Under the pieces are notes generated by a model, which was not told the origin of the DNA, ran no database searches, and was given only the letters and a program-made list of their open reading frames with translations. Positions 1 to 7,145 of a stretch of DNA of 16,704 bases are shown here, piece by piece (positions within the stretch are counted from its first letter, which is position 1; each line of letters starts with the position of its first letter). This stretch comes from Ectothiorhodospiraceae bacterium (lineage in GTDB: Bacteria; Pseudomonadota; Gammaproteobacteria; Thiohalomonadales; Thiohalomonadaceae): the NCBI GenBank assembly GCA_007125455.1, contig SLDE01000114.1:1-16704 (forward strand), in the 5' to 3' direction. Position numbers and translations under genes: made by a program.

Positions 1-1
1 C

Positions 2-862
2 CATGCGGTGCTGGTGACCAACGTGATGGACATCGAGCGGGCCCCCTGTGGTGAGGCGGTTGAACGTCCCGCCGAGCAGGCACCACGGATCCTGCACGAC
101 CTCTGGCAGGCCTGGCAGTCGGTCGACCGGCGCACCGCACTGGAGATCTACCACGACGCGGTACACTGGATCAGTGAGGCCCAGGCTATGTATGTACACG
201 GTGTGTTGTCGCTGCAGCAACGGGCCGCTGCCGAGGAACTCTACTATGCCATCTGCCGCCGCGTGCTAGGATTGTTGCAGCCGGGGCTGCGTGCCCATCG
301 CGAGGCCATCGACGAACTGCAGGAAAAACTGGCCGACAAGCTGTTTTGCAATTTCTCGCTGTTTCAATCGCTGCCCGATGTGTGGGGGATTGAGCAGATC
401 TTCCCCATCGTGCCGTTGCAGCGTCTGGACGAACGACCCACCCGCCGCGCCCTGCTGCAGGACCTGACCTGCGACTCCGATGGCTGCATCGAGCGCTATG
501 TGGACAACGAGGGGATCGAGAGTAGCATGCAGGTACACCCCCTGCGCCCCGATGAGCCCTACCTGCTGGGCTTCTTCCTGGTGGGGGCCTACCAGGAGAT
601 CCTGGGGGATATGCACAACCTCTTCGGCGACACCGATGCGGTGAATGTCGTGCAGCACCGGGATGGTGGCTATAGCCTGGAGGGGCCGGAGCAGGGTGAT
701 ACCGTCGATGACCTGTTACGCTATGTGCATATCGAGGCCGAGGAGTTGATGGTGGTGTATCGGCGCAAGATCGCCGCCACCGCGCTGGACCAGACGACCC
801 GTGAGCACTATCTGGAGCAGCTCGAACTGGGTCTGCACGGCTACACCTACTTTGAGGAATAG
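2..862 (+). CDS. speA: Biosynthetic arginine decarboxylase, C-terminal part (cut by window edge)
   Basis: SpeA is a PLP-dependent fold-III enzyme that converts arginine to agmatine and CO2, the entry to putrescine and spermidine synthesis. The frame is open to the left edge (HAVLVTNVMD, which fits the conserved region before the C-terminal domain), so the start lies outside the window and the GTG at 8 is not a real start. Seen here: the conserved CNFSLFQS block, the CDSDG motif with its active-site cysteine codon at 470-472, and LGFFLVGAYQEILG followed by MHNLFGDT near the end. The stretch ends in GYTYFEE, like the GYTYLED end of E. coli SpeA. About 286 of the usual 630-660 residues are present. 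The next gene begins 10 bases after the stop and may be co-transcribed. Identification rests on these remembered motifs and is firm. Confidence 0.95.
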   Translation, partial: HAVLVTNVMDIERAPCGEAVERPAEQAPRILHDLWQAWQSVDRRTALEIYHDAVHWISEAQAMYVHGVLSLQQRAAAEELYYAICRRVLGLLQPGLRAHREAIDELQEKLADKLFCNFSLFQSLPDVWGIEQIFPIVPLQRLDERPTRRALLQDLTCDSDGCIERYVDNEGIESSMQVHPLRPDEPYLLGFFLVGAYQEILGDMHNLFGDTDAVNVVQHRDGGYSLEGPEQGDTVDDLLRYVHIEAEELMVVYRRKIAATALDQTTREHYLEQLELGLHGYTYFEE

Positions 863-872
863 GGACAGATAG

Positions 873-1445
873 ATGGCAGAACAAGAAGAAAATACAGGCA
901 CCCCCACCTCTACCCCAGCGCCGAGTGAATCGGCGGAGCAACGGATCGGGCAGTTCTACGCCAAGGAGGGGATGGCCTACGTCGATAGCTACCGCAGTGC
1001 CGCGCGCAAGCAGGCCGACATCCTCAAGGAAGAGCTGGAGCTCAAACAAAAGCGCATGTGGGAAAGCGGTGATGTGCCGAAGGAGTTCTATGCCGAGTTG
1101 CGTGCCCTGGAAGACGCCCTGCGCTATGTGACCAAAGGCGACGAGCCGGGCTGGGTGGTACTGGGCGATCCCTCCAAGGTGCGCGAGGTCAACTGCGATC
1201 CCAAGGAGCTGGAGCGTTGTCAGAAATCCCTCGCTGCCGGTGCCGAGGAGCGCAGCAAGCTGGAAGAGCAGTATAAAAAACTGCACGCCCAGGCCGAGAC
1301 CTTGCAGGTCACCACGATCCGCCAGCGTCAGGAGGTGGCCAATATGCGCCGTCGTCTGGAACAGAGCAGTTCCACCTTTATGGTGGTGGTGGCGACGATG
1401 TTTCTGGTGATCCTGGTGCAGTTGTATCTGCTTTGGTCGATGTAG
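873..1445 (+). CDS. Tail-anchored coiled-coil membrane protein, unknown function
   Basis: A 190-residue protein that I do not recognise. The first 25 residues are rich in Thr, Pro, Ser and Glu and look disordered. Residues about 26-165 are strongly helical and charged (many Lys, Glu, Gln, Arg), with heptad-like stretches at about 40-60 and 115-165 that suggest coiled coil. A single hydrophobic segment (about 169-188) ends two residues before the C-terminus. This makes a tail-anchored topology likely, with the bulk in the cytoplasm and the C-terminal helix in the inner membrane. There is one central WVVLGDP patch that may be a small folded element. The ATG follows the speA stop by 10 bases, with only a weak purine-rich stretch before it. 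The frame is clean and codon use matches the neighbours, so it is very probably a real gene. Confidence 0.8.
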   Translation: MAEQEENTGTPTSTPAPSESAEQRIGQFYAKEGMAYVDSYRSAARKQADILKEELELKQKRMWESGDVPKEFYAELRALEDALRYVTKGDEPGWVVLGDPSKVREVNCDPKELERCQKSLAAGAEERSKLEEQYKKLHAQAETLQVTTIRQRQEVANMRRRLEQSSSTFMVVVATMFLVILVQLYLLWSM

Positions 1446-1595
1446 CTTAGCGCGACCCACTCGCCCCGCAAACCGCGTATCTTTGCCCTGCCAGCACCAA
1501 GGGGGCGAATAGCTACGATGACACTACACGAGATCCCCGCCGACTTGCCGGAGCGCGGGGTGACAGTGAAAATGCGTACCACTCAACAACACAAC

Positions 1596-1602
1596 GAGGG
1601 AG
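1596..1602 (+). promoter_or_regulatory. Ribosome binding site deciding the start at 1608
   Basis: GAGGGAG lies 5 bases before the ATG at 1608. The upstream in-frame ATG at 1518 has no comparable site and would hide the signal peptide behind 30 extra residues. Confidence 0.7.
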
Positions 1603-1607
1603 ATGCC

Positions 1608-2093
1608 ATGTTACGGATGGTGATGATAGTCGCTCTGCTGATGGGCTTTGCAGTGCAAGGGCAGGCCTTTGAAGACAAAATGGACGAGGGGCGTGATTTT
1701 GTCACCCCCCTGATGGCGCAACTGGATGAAATGGGGATGGAGCCCCAGCGCGATCAGGATGGGGATGTGCTCTTCTTTCATGAGGATCGGGCGTACTTGT
1801 TACTGTTCGATGTGCGCGATCCCGAGTTTCTTATCCTGGCAGTGCCAAACCTTTGGCCGGTGGAGGGCGCGGAGCAGCGCCGTAAGCTGGCTGAGGTGGT
1901 CGCCGAGGTCAATGCCCGGGCCAAGGTGGCACGGCTGATCGAGACCCAGGGGCATATCTGGGCAGTGCAGGAGGCGGTGTTCGCTGAACCGGAGCACGCA
2001 GTGGCGGCGCTGGGGCGTTTGCTCTACAACCTGGACAATGTCGTGGAGCAGTTTCAGCGCCATATGCAGCTGGCCACACAGACGGGGGGCTGA
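1608..2093 (+). CDS. Small exported protein, possibly YbjN-like
   Basis: A 161-residue protein. The ATG at 1608 is chosen over the in-frame ATG at 1518 because it has a strong Shine-Dalgarno sequence 5 bases upstream and begins a standard signal peptide: MLRMVM, a hydrophobic core, then a QGQA-F cleavage site near residue 20. The mature part has the pattern (I)LxFFHEDRAYLLLFDVRDPEFLILAVPN, then two helices. This resembles the YbjN / type III chaperone-like fold, in which a beta sheet is followed by a helix carrying NxxAKVARL-like residues. That family link is from general pattern only and is uncertain. It lies tail to tail with the MipA-like gene, 5 bases between stops, and no terminator hairpin is seen there. 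Confidence 0.75.
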   Translation: MLRMVMIVALLMGFAVQGQAFEDKMDEGRDFVTPLMAQLDEMGMEPQRDQDGDVLFFHEDRAYLLLFDVRDPEFLILAVPNLWPVEGAEQRRKLAEVVAEVNARAKVARLIETQGHIWAVQEAVFAEPEHAVAALGRLLYNLDNVVEQFQRHMQLATQTGG

Positions 2094-2098
2094 GGCGT

Positions 2099-2935
2099 TC
2101 AGCGAGCCACTCGCCGCTCGGACTGGTGGAAGAACCACACCATACTGGCCCCGCCCATCCAGGCATCGTCCTGACGCAGAAGCGGGCTGTCGCGAAAGGC
2201 AACTCGGCTGAGATCGTCGTAGCGCAGATAGCTGCCCACCCAAAAGCGCTCAAAACGCCGACTCAGGCTCAGGGTGTAGCGCATCCCGCTATAGCCGCCG
2301 CTGGCACGGTAGGCCGGACGATCCTCGGTGGCGTAGGCCTCGTCTACCCCGTAGTAATAGTCGTGAAAGGGACGGCTGGCATAGAGCGGGCCGAGGCTCA
2401 GGCCCAGATTCCAGTCGCGGCGGTGATCCAGCGAAAGGTGGGGATGAAACAGGCTGCCCCTGGCCTTGATACGACGAAAGTCGGTGCTATAGACCTGCCG
2501 CCAGGGCAGGTTGAGGCGCAGCTCCCACGGCTGACGATCCACCAGGATGAACTTGAGCGAAGGACCGACCTCAACGGCCCCGTCGAGGTCTGGCATGCCC
2601 TGGCGTGCCCCGTTCTGGCTGCTGTCTACCGGCACCGCACCGTCCAGACTGATATCCAGGATCACCCGCTCGCTGTCGAACAACAAGCCACGCAGGCCTC
2701 GGTCGTCCACCTGCAATTGCTCGCCGCGATAGACGAAGGCGGGCATCGGCAGGAGATGGAACTGGGACTGATCCGCGCCCCGGTAGTCGGGAAAGCGCAG
2801 CGCCCCCAGGCCGACCCCAGCCTCCCACAGTGGCAGGCTGCGCGCCTCGCTGGCCGCTGCCTGGTCGCTGCGCTCGCTGCCCAGGGCCGCGCCAACCCAC
2901 AGCGCCAGTAATACCAGGACAAAAAACTGTCGCAT
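2099..2935 (-). CDS. MipA/OmpV family outer-membrane protein
   Basis: A 278-residue predicted outer-membrane beta-barrel protein of the MipA/OmpV family. E. coli MipA is an MltA-interacting scaffold, while OmpV proteins are porin-like; the role here is unknown. Seen: a signal peptide (MRQFFVLVLLALWVGAALGS), then the family opening WEAGVGLGALRFPDYRGADQ and LPMPAFVYRGEQL, then GLRGLLFDSERVILDISLDG, then many alternating hydrophobic/polar strands. The C-terminal strand ends in VWFF followed by a short charged tail. The usual family length is about 240-280. ATG at 2935 is preferred over TTG at 2953, because a GGAG-containing site lies about 10 bases upstream and the signal peptide then begins correctly. 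It diverges from the DUF218 gene across 39 bases. Confidence 0.85.
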   Translation of the reverse strand: MRQFFVLVLLALWVGAALGSERSDQAAASEARSLPLWEAGVGLGALRFPDYRGADQSQFHLLPMPAFVYRGEQLQVDDRGLRGLLFDSERVILDISLDGAVPVDSSQNGARQGMPDLDGAVEVGPSLKFILVDRQPWELRLNLPWRQVYSTDFRRIKARGSLFHPHLSLDHRRDWNLGLSLGPLYASRPFHDYYYGVDEAYATEDRPAYRASGGYSGMRYTLSLSRRFERFWVGSYLRYDDLSRVAFRDSPLLRQDDAWMGGASMVWFFHQSERRVAR

Positions 2936-2961
2936 CCGTGACTCCGCAAGCAAAAAACGCC

Positions 2962-2967
2962 ATTATA
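2962..2967 (-). promoter_or_regulatory. Candidate -10 box for the MipA-like gene
   Basis: On the minus strand the bases read TATAAT, 26 bases before the ATG at 2935. No good -35 is present: at 16-17 base spacing the hexamers are TGGTTG and CTGGTT, weak matches. The core promoter is inferred from the perfect -10 box and its position in the 39-base divergent gap. Confidence 0.5.
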
Positions 2968-2974
2968 CCCACCC

Positions 2975-3649
2975 ATGGAACAACAACCAGCCTACACCTA
3001 CTCCTTCGGCCTCGGGGCCGAGGGCCTCAAGATGCTTATCCTCTCGCTGCTGGCGATCATTCTAAGCGCCGGGCTGAGCCTGCTGTGGGTCTTTGTGCGG
3101 GCCTGGCGACTGGCCCGCCGTACCACGATCGAGCCCGTCGACGATCAGCCGCTGCTGGTGTTGGGAGTCAAGCTATGCGACTGCGATCCGGTCGCCGATT
3201 TTCGACAGCGTCTGGGGCGGGCCGTGACCCTGTGGGAACAGGGCTGGCGCGGAAAGATCTTTATCCTGGGTGGCGAGACCAGTCCGGGTTGCGGCAGTGA
3301 GGCGGCCCGTGGGCGCGACTATCTGTTGGCCCACGGCATCGCGCCGGAGGCCATCGTGCTGGAGGACCACTCCCGCCACACCCTGGAAAACCTGCGCTTT
3401 GTACGCAGCATGCTCGACGGGCAGGCGGCCACCATCATCACCAACCGTTACCACCTGGCCCGCACCGCCGCCCTTGCCCGCGGCCTGGGACTGCGCTTTC
3501 GTCTGTGTGCCGCCGAGGCGCAGTTTGTTCTCCGGGGGCGTGGGCTGGCCAAATTACTGCGCGAATCCTTCTTCCTGCACTGGTATTACACCGGGGCGTT
3601 TTGGGCGCGGCTGGTTCGGGACAGAAAAAGCCTGGCGCGTATTAGTTAA
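2975..3649 (+). CDS. DUF218 (YdcF/SanA/ElyC-type) membrane protein
   Basis: A 224-residue protein with one N-terminal membrane helix (about residues 18-44) and a DUF218 domain (about 58-180), probably facing the periplasm. The family includes SanA, ElyC and YdcF, which are linked to envelope integrity and undecaprenyl-lipid metabolism; the reaction is not settled. Seen: PLLVLGVKL, RLGRAVTLWEQG, KIFILGGET, an acidic-Ser-Arg-His-Thr-x-Glu-Asn block (EDHSRHTLENLRF) and ITNRYHLARTAAL, all typical. No Shine-Dalgarno sequence precedes the ATG at 2975. A second ATG at 3032 (MLILSLL) has AGGG 7 bases upstream, and the true start could be there, losing 19 residues but keeping the helix. It ends 70 bases before the polyketide operon and is separated from it by a promoter, so it may be an independent unit. 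Confidence 0.85.
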   Translation: MEQQPAYTYSFGLGAEGLKMLILSLLAIILSAGLSLLWVFVRAWRLARRTTIEPVDDQPLLVLGVKLCDCDPVADFRQRLGRAVTLWEQGWRGKIFILGGETSPGCGSEAARGRDYLLAHGIAPEAIVLEDHSRHTLENLRFVRSMLDGQAATIITNRYHLARTAALARGLGLRFRLCAAEAQFVLRGRGLAKLLRESFFLHWYYTGAFWARLVRDRKSLARIS

Positions 3650-3665
3650 CTGTGCGCTTAGCGGG

Positions 3666-3671
3666 TATAAT
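3666..3671 (+). promoter_or_regulatory. -10 box of the aryl-polyene-type operon
   Basis: A perfect TATAAT lies 48 bases before the ACP start, in the only intergenic gap (70 bases) ahead of the operon. The -35 is poor: at 17-18 base spacing the hexamers are TAGTTA and TTAGTT, overlapping the stop of the upstream gene. A weak -35 suggests either an activator or a modest promoter. Confidence 0.55.
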
Positions 3672-3719
3672 GCCGCCCTTTTCAAGATCATCAAACCCAC
3701 GCTTAAGTCGAGGAAGCAC

Positions 3720-3989
3720 ATGGCCGAGCTCTCTGCCCTGGAACAAGAAGTTGCACAGTTGATCATCGATGCGCTGAACCTGGAGGATGTCGCGGTAGCG
3801 GACATCGAACCGGAGGCACCGCTGTTCCGTGACGGTCTGGGGCTGGACTCCATCGACGCGTTGGAACTGGCGCTGGCGATCTCGCGCCAATATGGTTTTC
3901 AGCTGCGCTCGGACGACGAGAACAACGCGCAGATCTTCTCCTCGTTGCGGGCGCTCAGCGCCCACATCGACCAGCACCGTGCCCAGTGA
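3720..3989 (+). CDS. Acyl carrier protein of the aryl-polyene-type operon
   Basis: An 89-residue acyl carrier protein. The phosphopantetheine site is the Ser at residue 44 in GLGLDSIDALEL, a canonical DSxxxxE(L) motif. The protein is acidic with the expected four-helix pattern. It should carry the aryl starter and the growing polyene chain between the ligase, KS/CLF, KR and dehydratases. The ATG at 3720 has GAGGAAG just upstream. It is the first gene after the operon promoter and overlaps the next gene by 11 bases. In characterised aryl-polyene clusters two ACPs (ApeE and ApeF) are present. Only one is found here, so I do not assign it to either. Confidence 0.93.
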   Translation: MAELSALEQEVAQLIIDALNLEDVAVADIEPEAPLFRDGLGLDSIDALELALAISRQYGFQLRSDDENNAQIFSSLRALSAHIDQHRAQ

Positions 3990-4599
3990 GGGTGTCTCGA
4001 CACCGCTGACCTTTTCCCTGCTGCTGGCCTACCCCGTGGCGGTCCACCTCGGGGTGCTCTACGGTCAACTGCTCCCTGCCCTGTTGATCCTTTGCACCCT
4101 GCTGTTGCTGCCGTCCTTGCTGGCCCGCCACTGGCGGGGGCTGTTGTTGGGCGGGGCACTGTTGCTGGCGGTGGGCTTGCTGTGGTGGTGGGCCAAGCTA
4201 AAACCTGAGCAGTTGTTTTACCTGCCACCGCTGGCGATCCTGCTGCTGTTATGGTGGCTGTTTGCCCGCAGCCTGTTGCCGGGGCAGCGCCCCTTGGCGA
4301 CCCGCATCGCCGCGCTGATGCATGAGCAGCTCAGCCCCACTCTGCTGCGCTATACCAGGGCGGTGAGCTGGGCTTGGCTGATGGTGCTCAGTCTGTTGTT
4401 GTTGCAACTGGCCTGGTTGAGTTGTTGTGCAGAGCCCTGGCTGTGGTCGCTGTTCGCCAACTTTCTCAACTATCTGATCCTGGGGGCGGTCTTTCTGCTG
4501 GAGTTTGCCCTGCGCTATCTGTTTTTAGCGCCGCAGGACCGCCTCGGTGCGCTGGCCTTTTTTCGTTCCCTCAGTCGTATTCGGTTGCACAAGCTATGA
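3979..4599 (+). CDS. COG4648-like integral membrane protein of aryl-polyene clusters
   Basis: A 206-residue, very hydrophobic protein with about five to six predicted helices (roughly residues 10-45, 50-72, 76-92, 130-152 and 158-180) and a basic C-terminal tail (RSLSRIRLHKL). Proteins of this kind sit between the ACP and the acyl ligase in aryl-polyene clusters; their biochemical role is unknown. A membrane anchor or assembly factor for the synthase complex is a reasonable guess. The GTG at 3979 is chosen because it gives an N-terminus that enters the first helix after about 10 residues and overlaps the ACP stop by 11 bases; no ATG occurs in frame ahead of the first helix. The C-terminus overlaps the ligase start in ATGA. 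Leucine is largely coded by CTG and TTG, giving repetitive-looking DNA. Confidence 0.8.
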   Translation: MPSEGVSTPLTFSLLLAYPVAVHLGVLYGQLLPALLILCTLLLLPSLLARHWRGLLLGGALLLAVGLLWWWAKLKPEQLFYLPPLAILLLLWWLFARSLLPGQRPLATRIAALMHEQLSPTLLRYTRAVSWAWLMVLSLLLLQLAWLSCCAEPWLWSLFANFLNYLILGAVFLLEFALRYLFLAPQDRLGALAFFRSLSRIRLHKL

Positions 4600-5936
4600 C
4601 ACAGCCCGAGCTGCCGCTGTTTTGCGGCCATGACAGCGATGCCCCCTTTATCTGGCGCGATGGCGAGGTGCTTAGCCGCCGTCGCTTTTGGGCTCAGGCC
4701 CAGGCACTGGCAGCGGAGCTGCCCGAGGCCGGGGCGGCGATCAATCTGTGTGAGGATCGCTACCACTTCCTACTGAGTTTTGTCGCCCTGCTGTTGCGCG
4801 GTCAGATCAATCTGTTGCCACCGGATCGGGCCAAGCACACCCTGCAGGGTCTGGTAGAGCAATACCCGCATAGCTACTGCCTGGTGGATCAAGCCCAGCC
4901 GGAACTGCCCGGCCTGCGCCAATGGGTGATGCAAATCCCCAGTGAGGCATTGCCCCAGGGTGGGCCCATCCGCCTGGCCGCCACGCAGCCGGTGGCGACG
5001 GTGTTTACCTCGGGCAGTACCGGTCACAGCACCCCCCAGCACAAATGCTGGGGTGAGCTCTATCACGGTGCGCAGCGTAATCGCCAGGCGCTGGGATTGG
5101 CGCAGGGGGCCAGCCTGCTGGCCACGGTCCCGGCGCAGCATATGTATGGCCTGGAGACCTCAGTGCTGTTGCCCCTGGTGGCCGAGCTGGTGGTGGCCTC
5201 GGCGCGTCCCTTCTTTCCCGCCGACGTGCAGCGGGCCTTGCAGGCCCTGCCCACGCCGCGCTATCTGATCAGCACCCCCTTGCACCTGCGCAGTTGCCTG
5301 CAGTCCGAATTGCGTTGGCCATCCATGGCCGGGCTGGTGAGTGCCACCGCCTCGCTGGATGCGGCCCTGGCCGAGGCGCTGGAGGCACGCTTTGACTGCC
5401 CCCTGCACGAGATCTACGGGAGTAGCGAGACCGGAGCCATCGCCACCCGGCGTCGCGCCGCCGAGGATGTGTGGCGACTGCATCCGGGCTTGCGCCTGGA
5501 TCGGGTCGAGGATGGTTGGTCGGTGGCCGGGGGGCATCTGTCGGCCCCACGGCTGTTGAGCGATCGTCTGGAGCTCAGCGGGGAGGGCGAGTTCCAACTG
5601 CTAGGACGCCACGAGGATCTGATCAAGATCGCTGGCAAGCGCGCCTCGTTGAGCGATCTCAATCACCAGTTGCAGGCCATCGCCGGGGTGGAAGACGGGG
5701 TCTTTGTGGCCCCCGAACAGGCGGGCGATGGCGGACGCCTGAGCGCATTGGTGGTCGCCCCGACACTCGATCGTGCGGCGATCCTTGCCGCCCTGGGCGA
5801 GCGGATCGACGCGGCCTTTTTGCCGCGTCCGCTCTATCGGGTGGCAAGCCTGCCGCGCAATGCCACCGGCAAGCTGCCGCGTAAGGTATTATCCGCGTTC
5901 ATTCGTTCTCTCAAGGAGTCGGTCCGTGGCCAATAG
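4596..5936 (+). CDS. apeH: AMP-forming acyl ligase (aryl starter activation)
   Basis: A 446-residue ANL-superfamily enzyme expected to adenylate an aromatic acid, probably 4-hydroxybenzoate or a hydroxycinnamate, and load it on the ACP as the polyene starter. Motifs seen: P-loop TSGSTG (138-143) with a Lys at 150 further from it than in canonical ligases; YGSSETG (274-280), the ATP/substrate loop; GRHEDLIKIAGKR (about 336-348), the hinge; and RNATGKLPRK with the catalytic Lys at 426. It is shorter than free-standing acyl-CoA ligases (500-650), as is usual for this cluster type. The ATG at 4596 overlaps the previous stop as ATGA; an upstream in-frame ATG at 4374 only reads through the membrane-protein gene and is rejected. 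The symbol follows the E. coli/Xenorhabdus naming and is by role. Confidence 0.88.
   Translation: MTQPELPLFCGHDSDAPFIWRDGEVLSRRRFWAQAQALAAELPEAGAAINLCEDRYHFLLSFVALLLRGQINLLPPDRAKHTLQGLVEQYPHSYCLVDQAQPELPGLRQWVMQIPSEALPQGGPIRLAATQPVATVFTSGSTGHSTPQHKCWGELYHGAQRNRQALGLAQGASLLATVPAQHMYGLETSVLLPLVAELVVASARPFFPADVQRALQALPTPRYLISTPLHLRSCLQSELRWPSMAGLVSATASLDAALAEALEARFDCPLHEIYGSSETGAIATRRRAAEDVWRLHPGLRLDRVEDGWSVAGGHLSAPRLLSDRLELSGEGEFQLLGRHEDLIKIAGKRASLSDLNHQLQAIAGVEDGVFVAPEQAGDGGRLSALVVAPTLDRAAILAALGERIDAAFLPRPLYRVASLPRNATGKLPRKVLSAFIRSLKESVRGQ
5034..5053. repeat. Perfect inverted repeat inside the ligase gene
   Basis: CCCCAGCA and TGCTGGGG form an 8-base perfect stem with a 4-base CAAA loop. It lies within the ligase coding sequence, just after the P-loop codons, and encodes part of PQHKCWG. 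No T-run follows, so it is not a typical terminator. It could form an mRNA hairpin or be a by-product of the codons. Confidence 0.7.
5913..5918 (+). promoter_or_regulatory. Ribosome binding site for a GTG start
   Basis: AAGGAG lies 7 bases before the GTG at 5926, inside the last codons of the ligase gene. It settles the start of the small dehydratase, which has no ATG before the core motif except at residue 14. Confidence 0.7.
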
Positions 5937-6255
5937 TGAACCGTCCAGCCAGCGCCAGCAGTGCATGATCCCGGTGGATCACCCTAGCCTGCCGGGCCAC
6001 TTTCCCGGCCAGCCCGTGGTGCCGGGGGTGGTGATCCTGGAACAGCTCGCCCAGGCGGTGGCGTTACATTGGCCCGAGCAGCGCATCAGCGGCCTGCGCA
6101 GCGCCAAGTTTGTCGCCCCGCTGTTGCCGGGGCAGCCCTTCGAGATCAGCCTGACCCCCAAGGCCGACTTCAGCTCGGTGGCGTTTGATTGCCAGCGCGA
6201 CGGTCAGCGCCTGGCCCAGGGGCGGCTGTTGCTTGCGCCACGGAAGAGGGCATGA
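5926..6255 (+). CDS. apeI: Short hot-dog dehydratase (ApeI-like 3-hydroxyacyl-ACP dehydratase)
   Basis: A 109-residue FabA/FabZ-type hot-dog domain. The signature HPSLPGHFPGQPVVPGVVILEQ spans residues 19-40, with the catalytic His at 25 and an acidic residue (Glu39) in the following helix. It should remove water from the 3-hydroxyacyl-ACP intermediates to give the conjugated double bonds. It is shorter than FabZ (about 150), lacking the usual N-terminal leader, as is typical for the small dehydratase next to the ligase in these clusters. The GTG at 5926 is supported by AAGGAG (5913-5918) 7 bases upstream, and it overlaps the ligase gene by 11 bases. The stop overlaps the next start as ATGA. 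Confidence 0.87.
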   Translation: MANSEPSSQRQQCMIPVDHPSLPGHFPGQPVVPGVVILEQLAQAVALHWPEQRISGLRSAKFVAPLLPGQPFEISLTPKADFSSVAFDCQRDGQRLAQGRLLLAPRKRA

Positions 6256-7145
6256 GCAAGGCCTGGTTCCAGCAGCGCGAGCGCGGCTCGCCGTTGATGA
6301 TCGGCATCATCCTGTGGGTGGCCCAGCGCATCGGTCGCCCGGTGGCGCGCCTGTTGCTGTGGCCGATCACCGGTTATTTCTTGCTTACCGCCAGCGAGGC
6401 ACGCGCTGCCTCGCGCGACTACCTCACCCGGCTGCATGGCCACCCGGCCCACTGGTGGCAGGTGGCGCGCCATATCCACAGCTTCTCCGCCACCATCCTG
6501 GATCGGGTCTACTTCCTTAGCGGGCAGTTTGCCCACTTTGATTTTCATTACCATGGCCTGGGGCTGTTGGAGCAGGAGATGGCCAAGCAGCGCGGTGCCA
6601 TGATGGTGGGGGCGCACCTGGGTAGTTTTGAGGTGCTACGTGCGCTGGCCATCGAGGGCATGCACCTGCCGATGAAAGTGCTGATGTACCAGGATCACAA
6701 CCAATACCTTACCCGTCTGTTCAATCGCCTCAACCCGGAGGTGGCCGCCTCGGTGATCCCGCTGGGCGGTGCGCAGTCGCTGTTGGCGGCGAAGGAGGCG
6801 CTGGAGCAGGGGATGGTGGTCGGTATGCTCGGTGATCGGGTGGCGGAGAGCGAGAAGCTCACCCGTGGCGAATTCCTGGGTAGCGAGACGGCGTTTCCCG
6901 CCGGGCCTGCGCTGCTGGCCGGGGTGCTGCAGGTGCCGGTGCTGCTGGTATTGGGTCTCTACCGTGGTGGCAGGCGCTATGATATCCACATCGAGGTGAT
7001 GCCGCCGATGCCTGCCACCACCACGCGCCAGGAGCGCGAGCAGGCGGTTCAGGCCTGGACCCAGCACTATGCTACCCGGCTGGAGCACTATGCCCGTATG
7101 GCCCCCTATAACTGGTTCAATTTCTATGACTACTGGCGCACTTAA
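6252..7145 (+). CDS. LPLAT-family acyltransferase (LpxL/HtrB-like, COG4261 type)
   Basis: A 297-residue acyltransferase of the LpxL/LpxM-like LPLAT group, expected to act at the inner face of the cytoplasmic membrane and transfer the polyene acyl chain from ACP to a lipid or glycolipid acceptor. Seen: an N-terminal hydrophobic stretch (about 14-46), then MMVGAHLGSFEVLRAL with the His122-x4-Glu127 catalytic pair, MLGDRVAESE (substrate-binding block) and FPAGPALLAGVLQVPVLLV. The C-terminus is aromatic (APYNWFNFYDYW), as in lipid A acyltransferases. In E. coli-type clusters this domain is, from memory, fused to a glycosyltransferase. Here it stands alone, and a separate glycosyltransferase gene closes the biosynthetic block at 13265. 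ATGA overlap with the previous gene; 20-base overlap with the next. Confidence 0.87.
   Translation: MSKAWFQQRERGSPLMIGIILWVAQRIGRPVARLLLWPITGYFLLTASEARAASRDYLTRLHGHPAHWWQVARHIHSFSATILDRVYFLSGQFAHFDFHYHGLGLLEQEMAKQRGAMMVGAHLGSFEVLRALAIEGMHLPMKVLMYQDHNQYLTRLFNRLNPEVAASVIPLGGAQSLLAAKEALEQGMVVGMLGDRVAESEKLTRGEFLGSETAFPAGPALLAGVLQVPVLLVLGLYRGGRRYDIHIEVMPPMPATTTRQEREQAVQAWTQHYATRLEHYARMAPYNWFNFYDYWRT

Noticed and set aside
186..1460. Long minus-strand frame (424 codons) opposite speA and the coiled-coil gene
   Set aside because: It crosses two convincing plus-strand genes and its translation is His, Arg, Pro and Ala-rich without any domain; it is a shadow in GC-rich DNA.
1535..1560. CCCCGC/GCGGGG hairpin between the coiled-coil gene and the secreted protein gene
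   Set aside because: The stem is only 6 bases with a 14-base loop and no T-run follows, so it is not supported as a terminator.
2094..2098. Bidirectional terminator between the two convergent stops
   Set aside because: Only 5 bases separate the stops and no inverted repeat followed by T-runs is visible around them.
2126..2911. Plus-strand frame of 261 codons opposite the MipA-like gene
   Set aside because: The minus strand gives a signal peptide and MipA/OmpV motifs; the plus-strand translation has no recognisable pattern.
4077..4270. Repetitive CTG/TTG-rich stretch that looks like a repeat array
   Set aside because: It codes for leucine-rich membrane helices of the COG4648-like protein; no regular unit or spacer exists.
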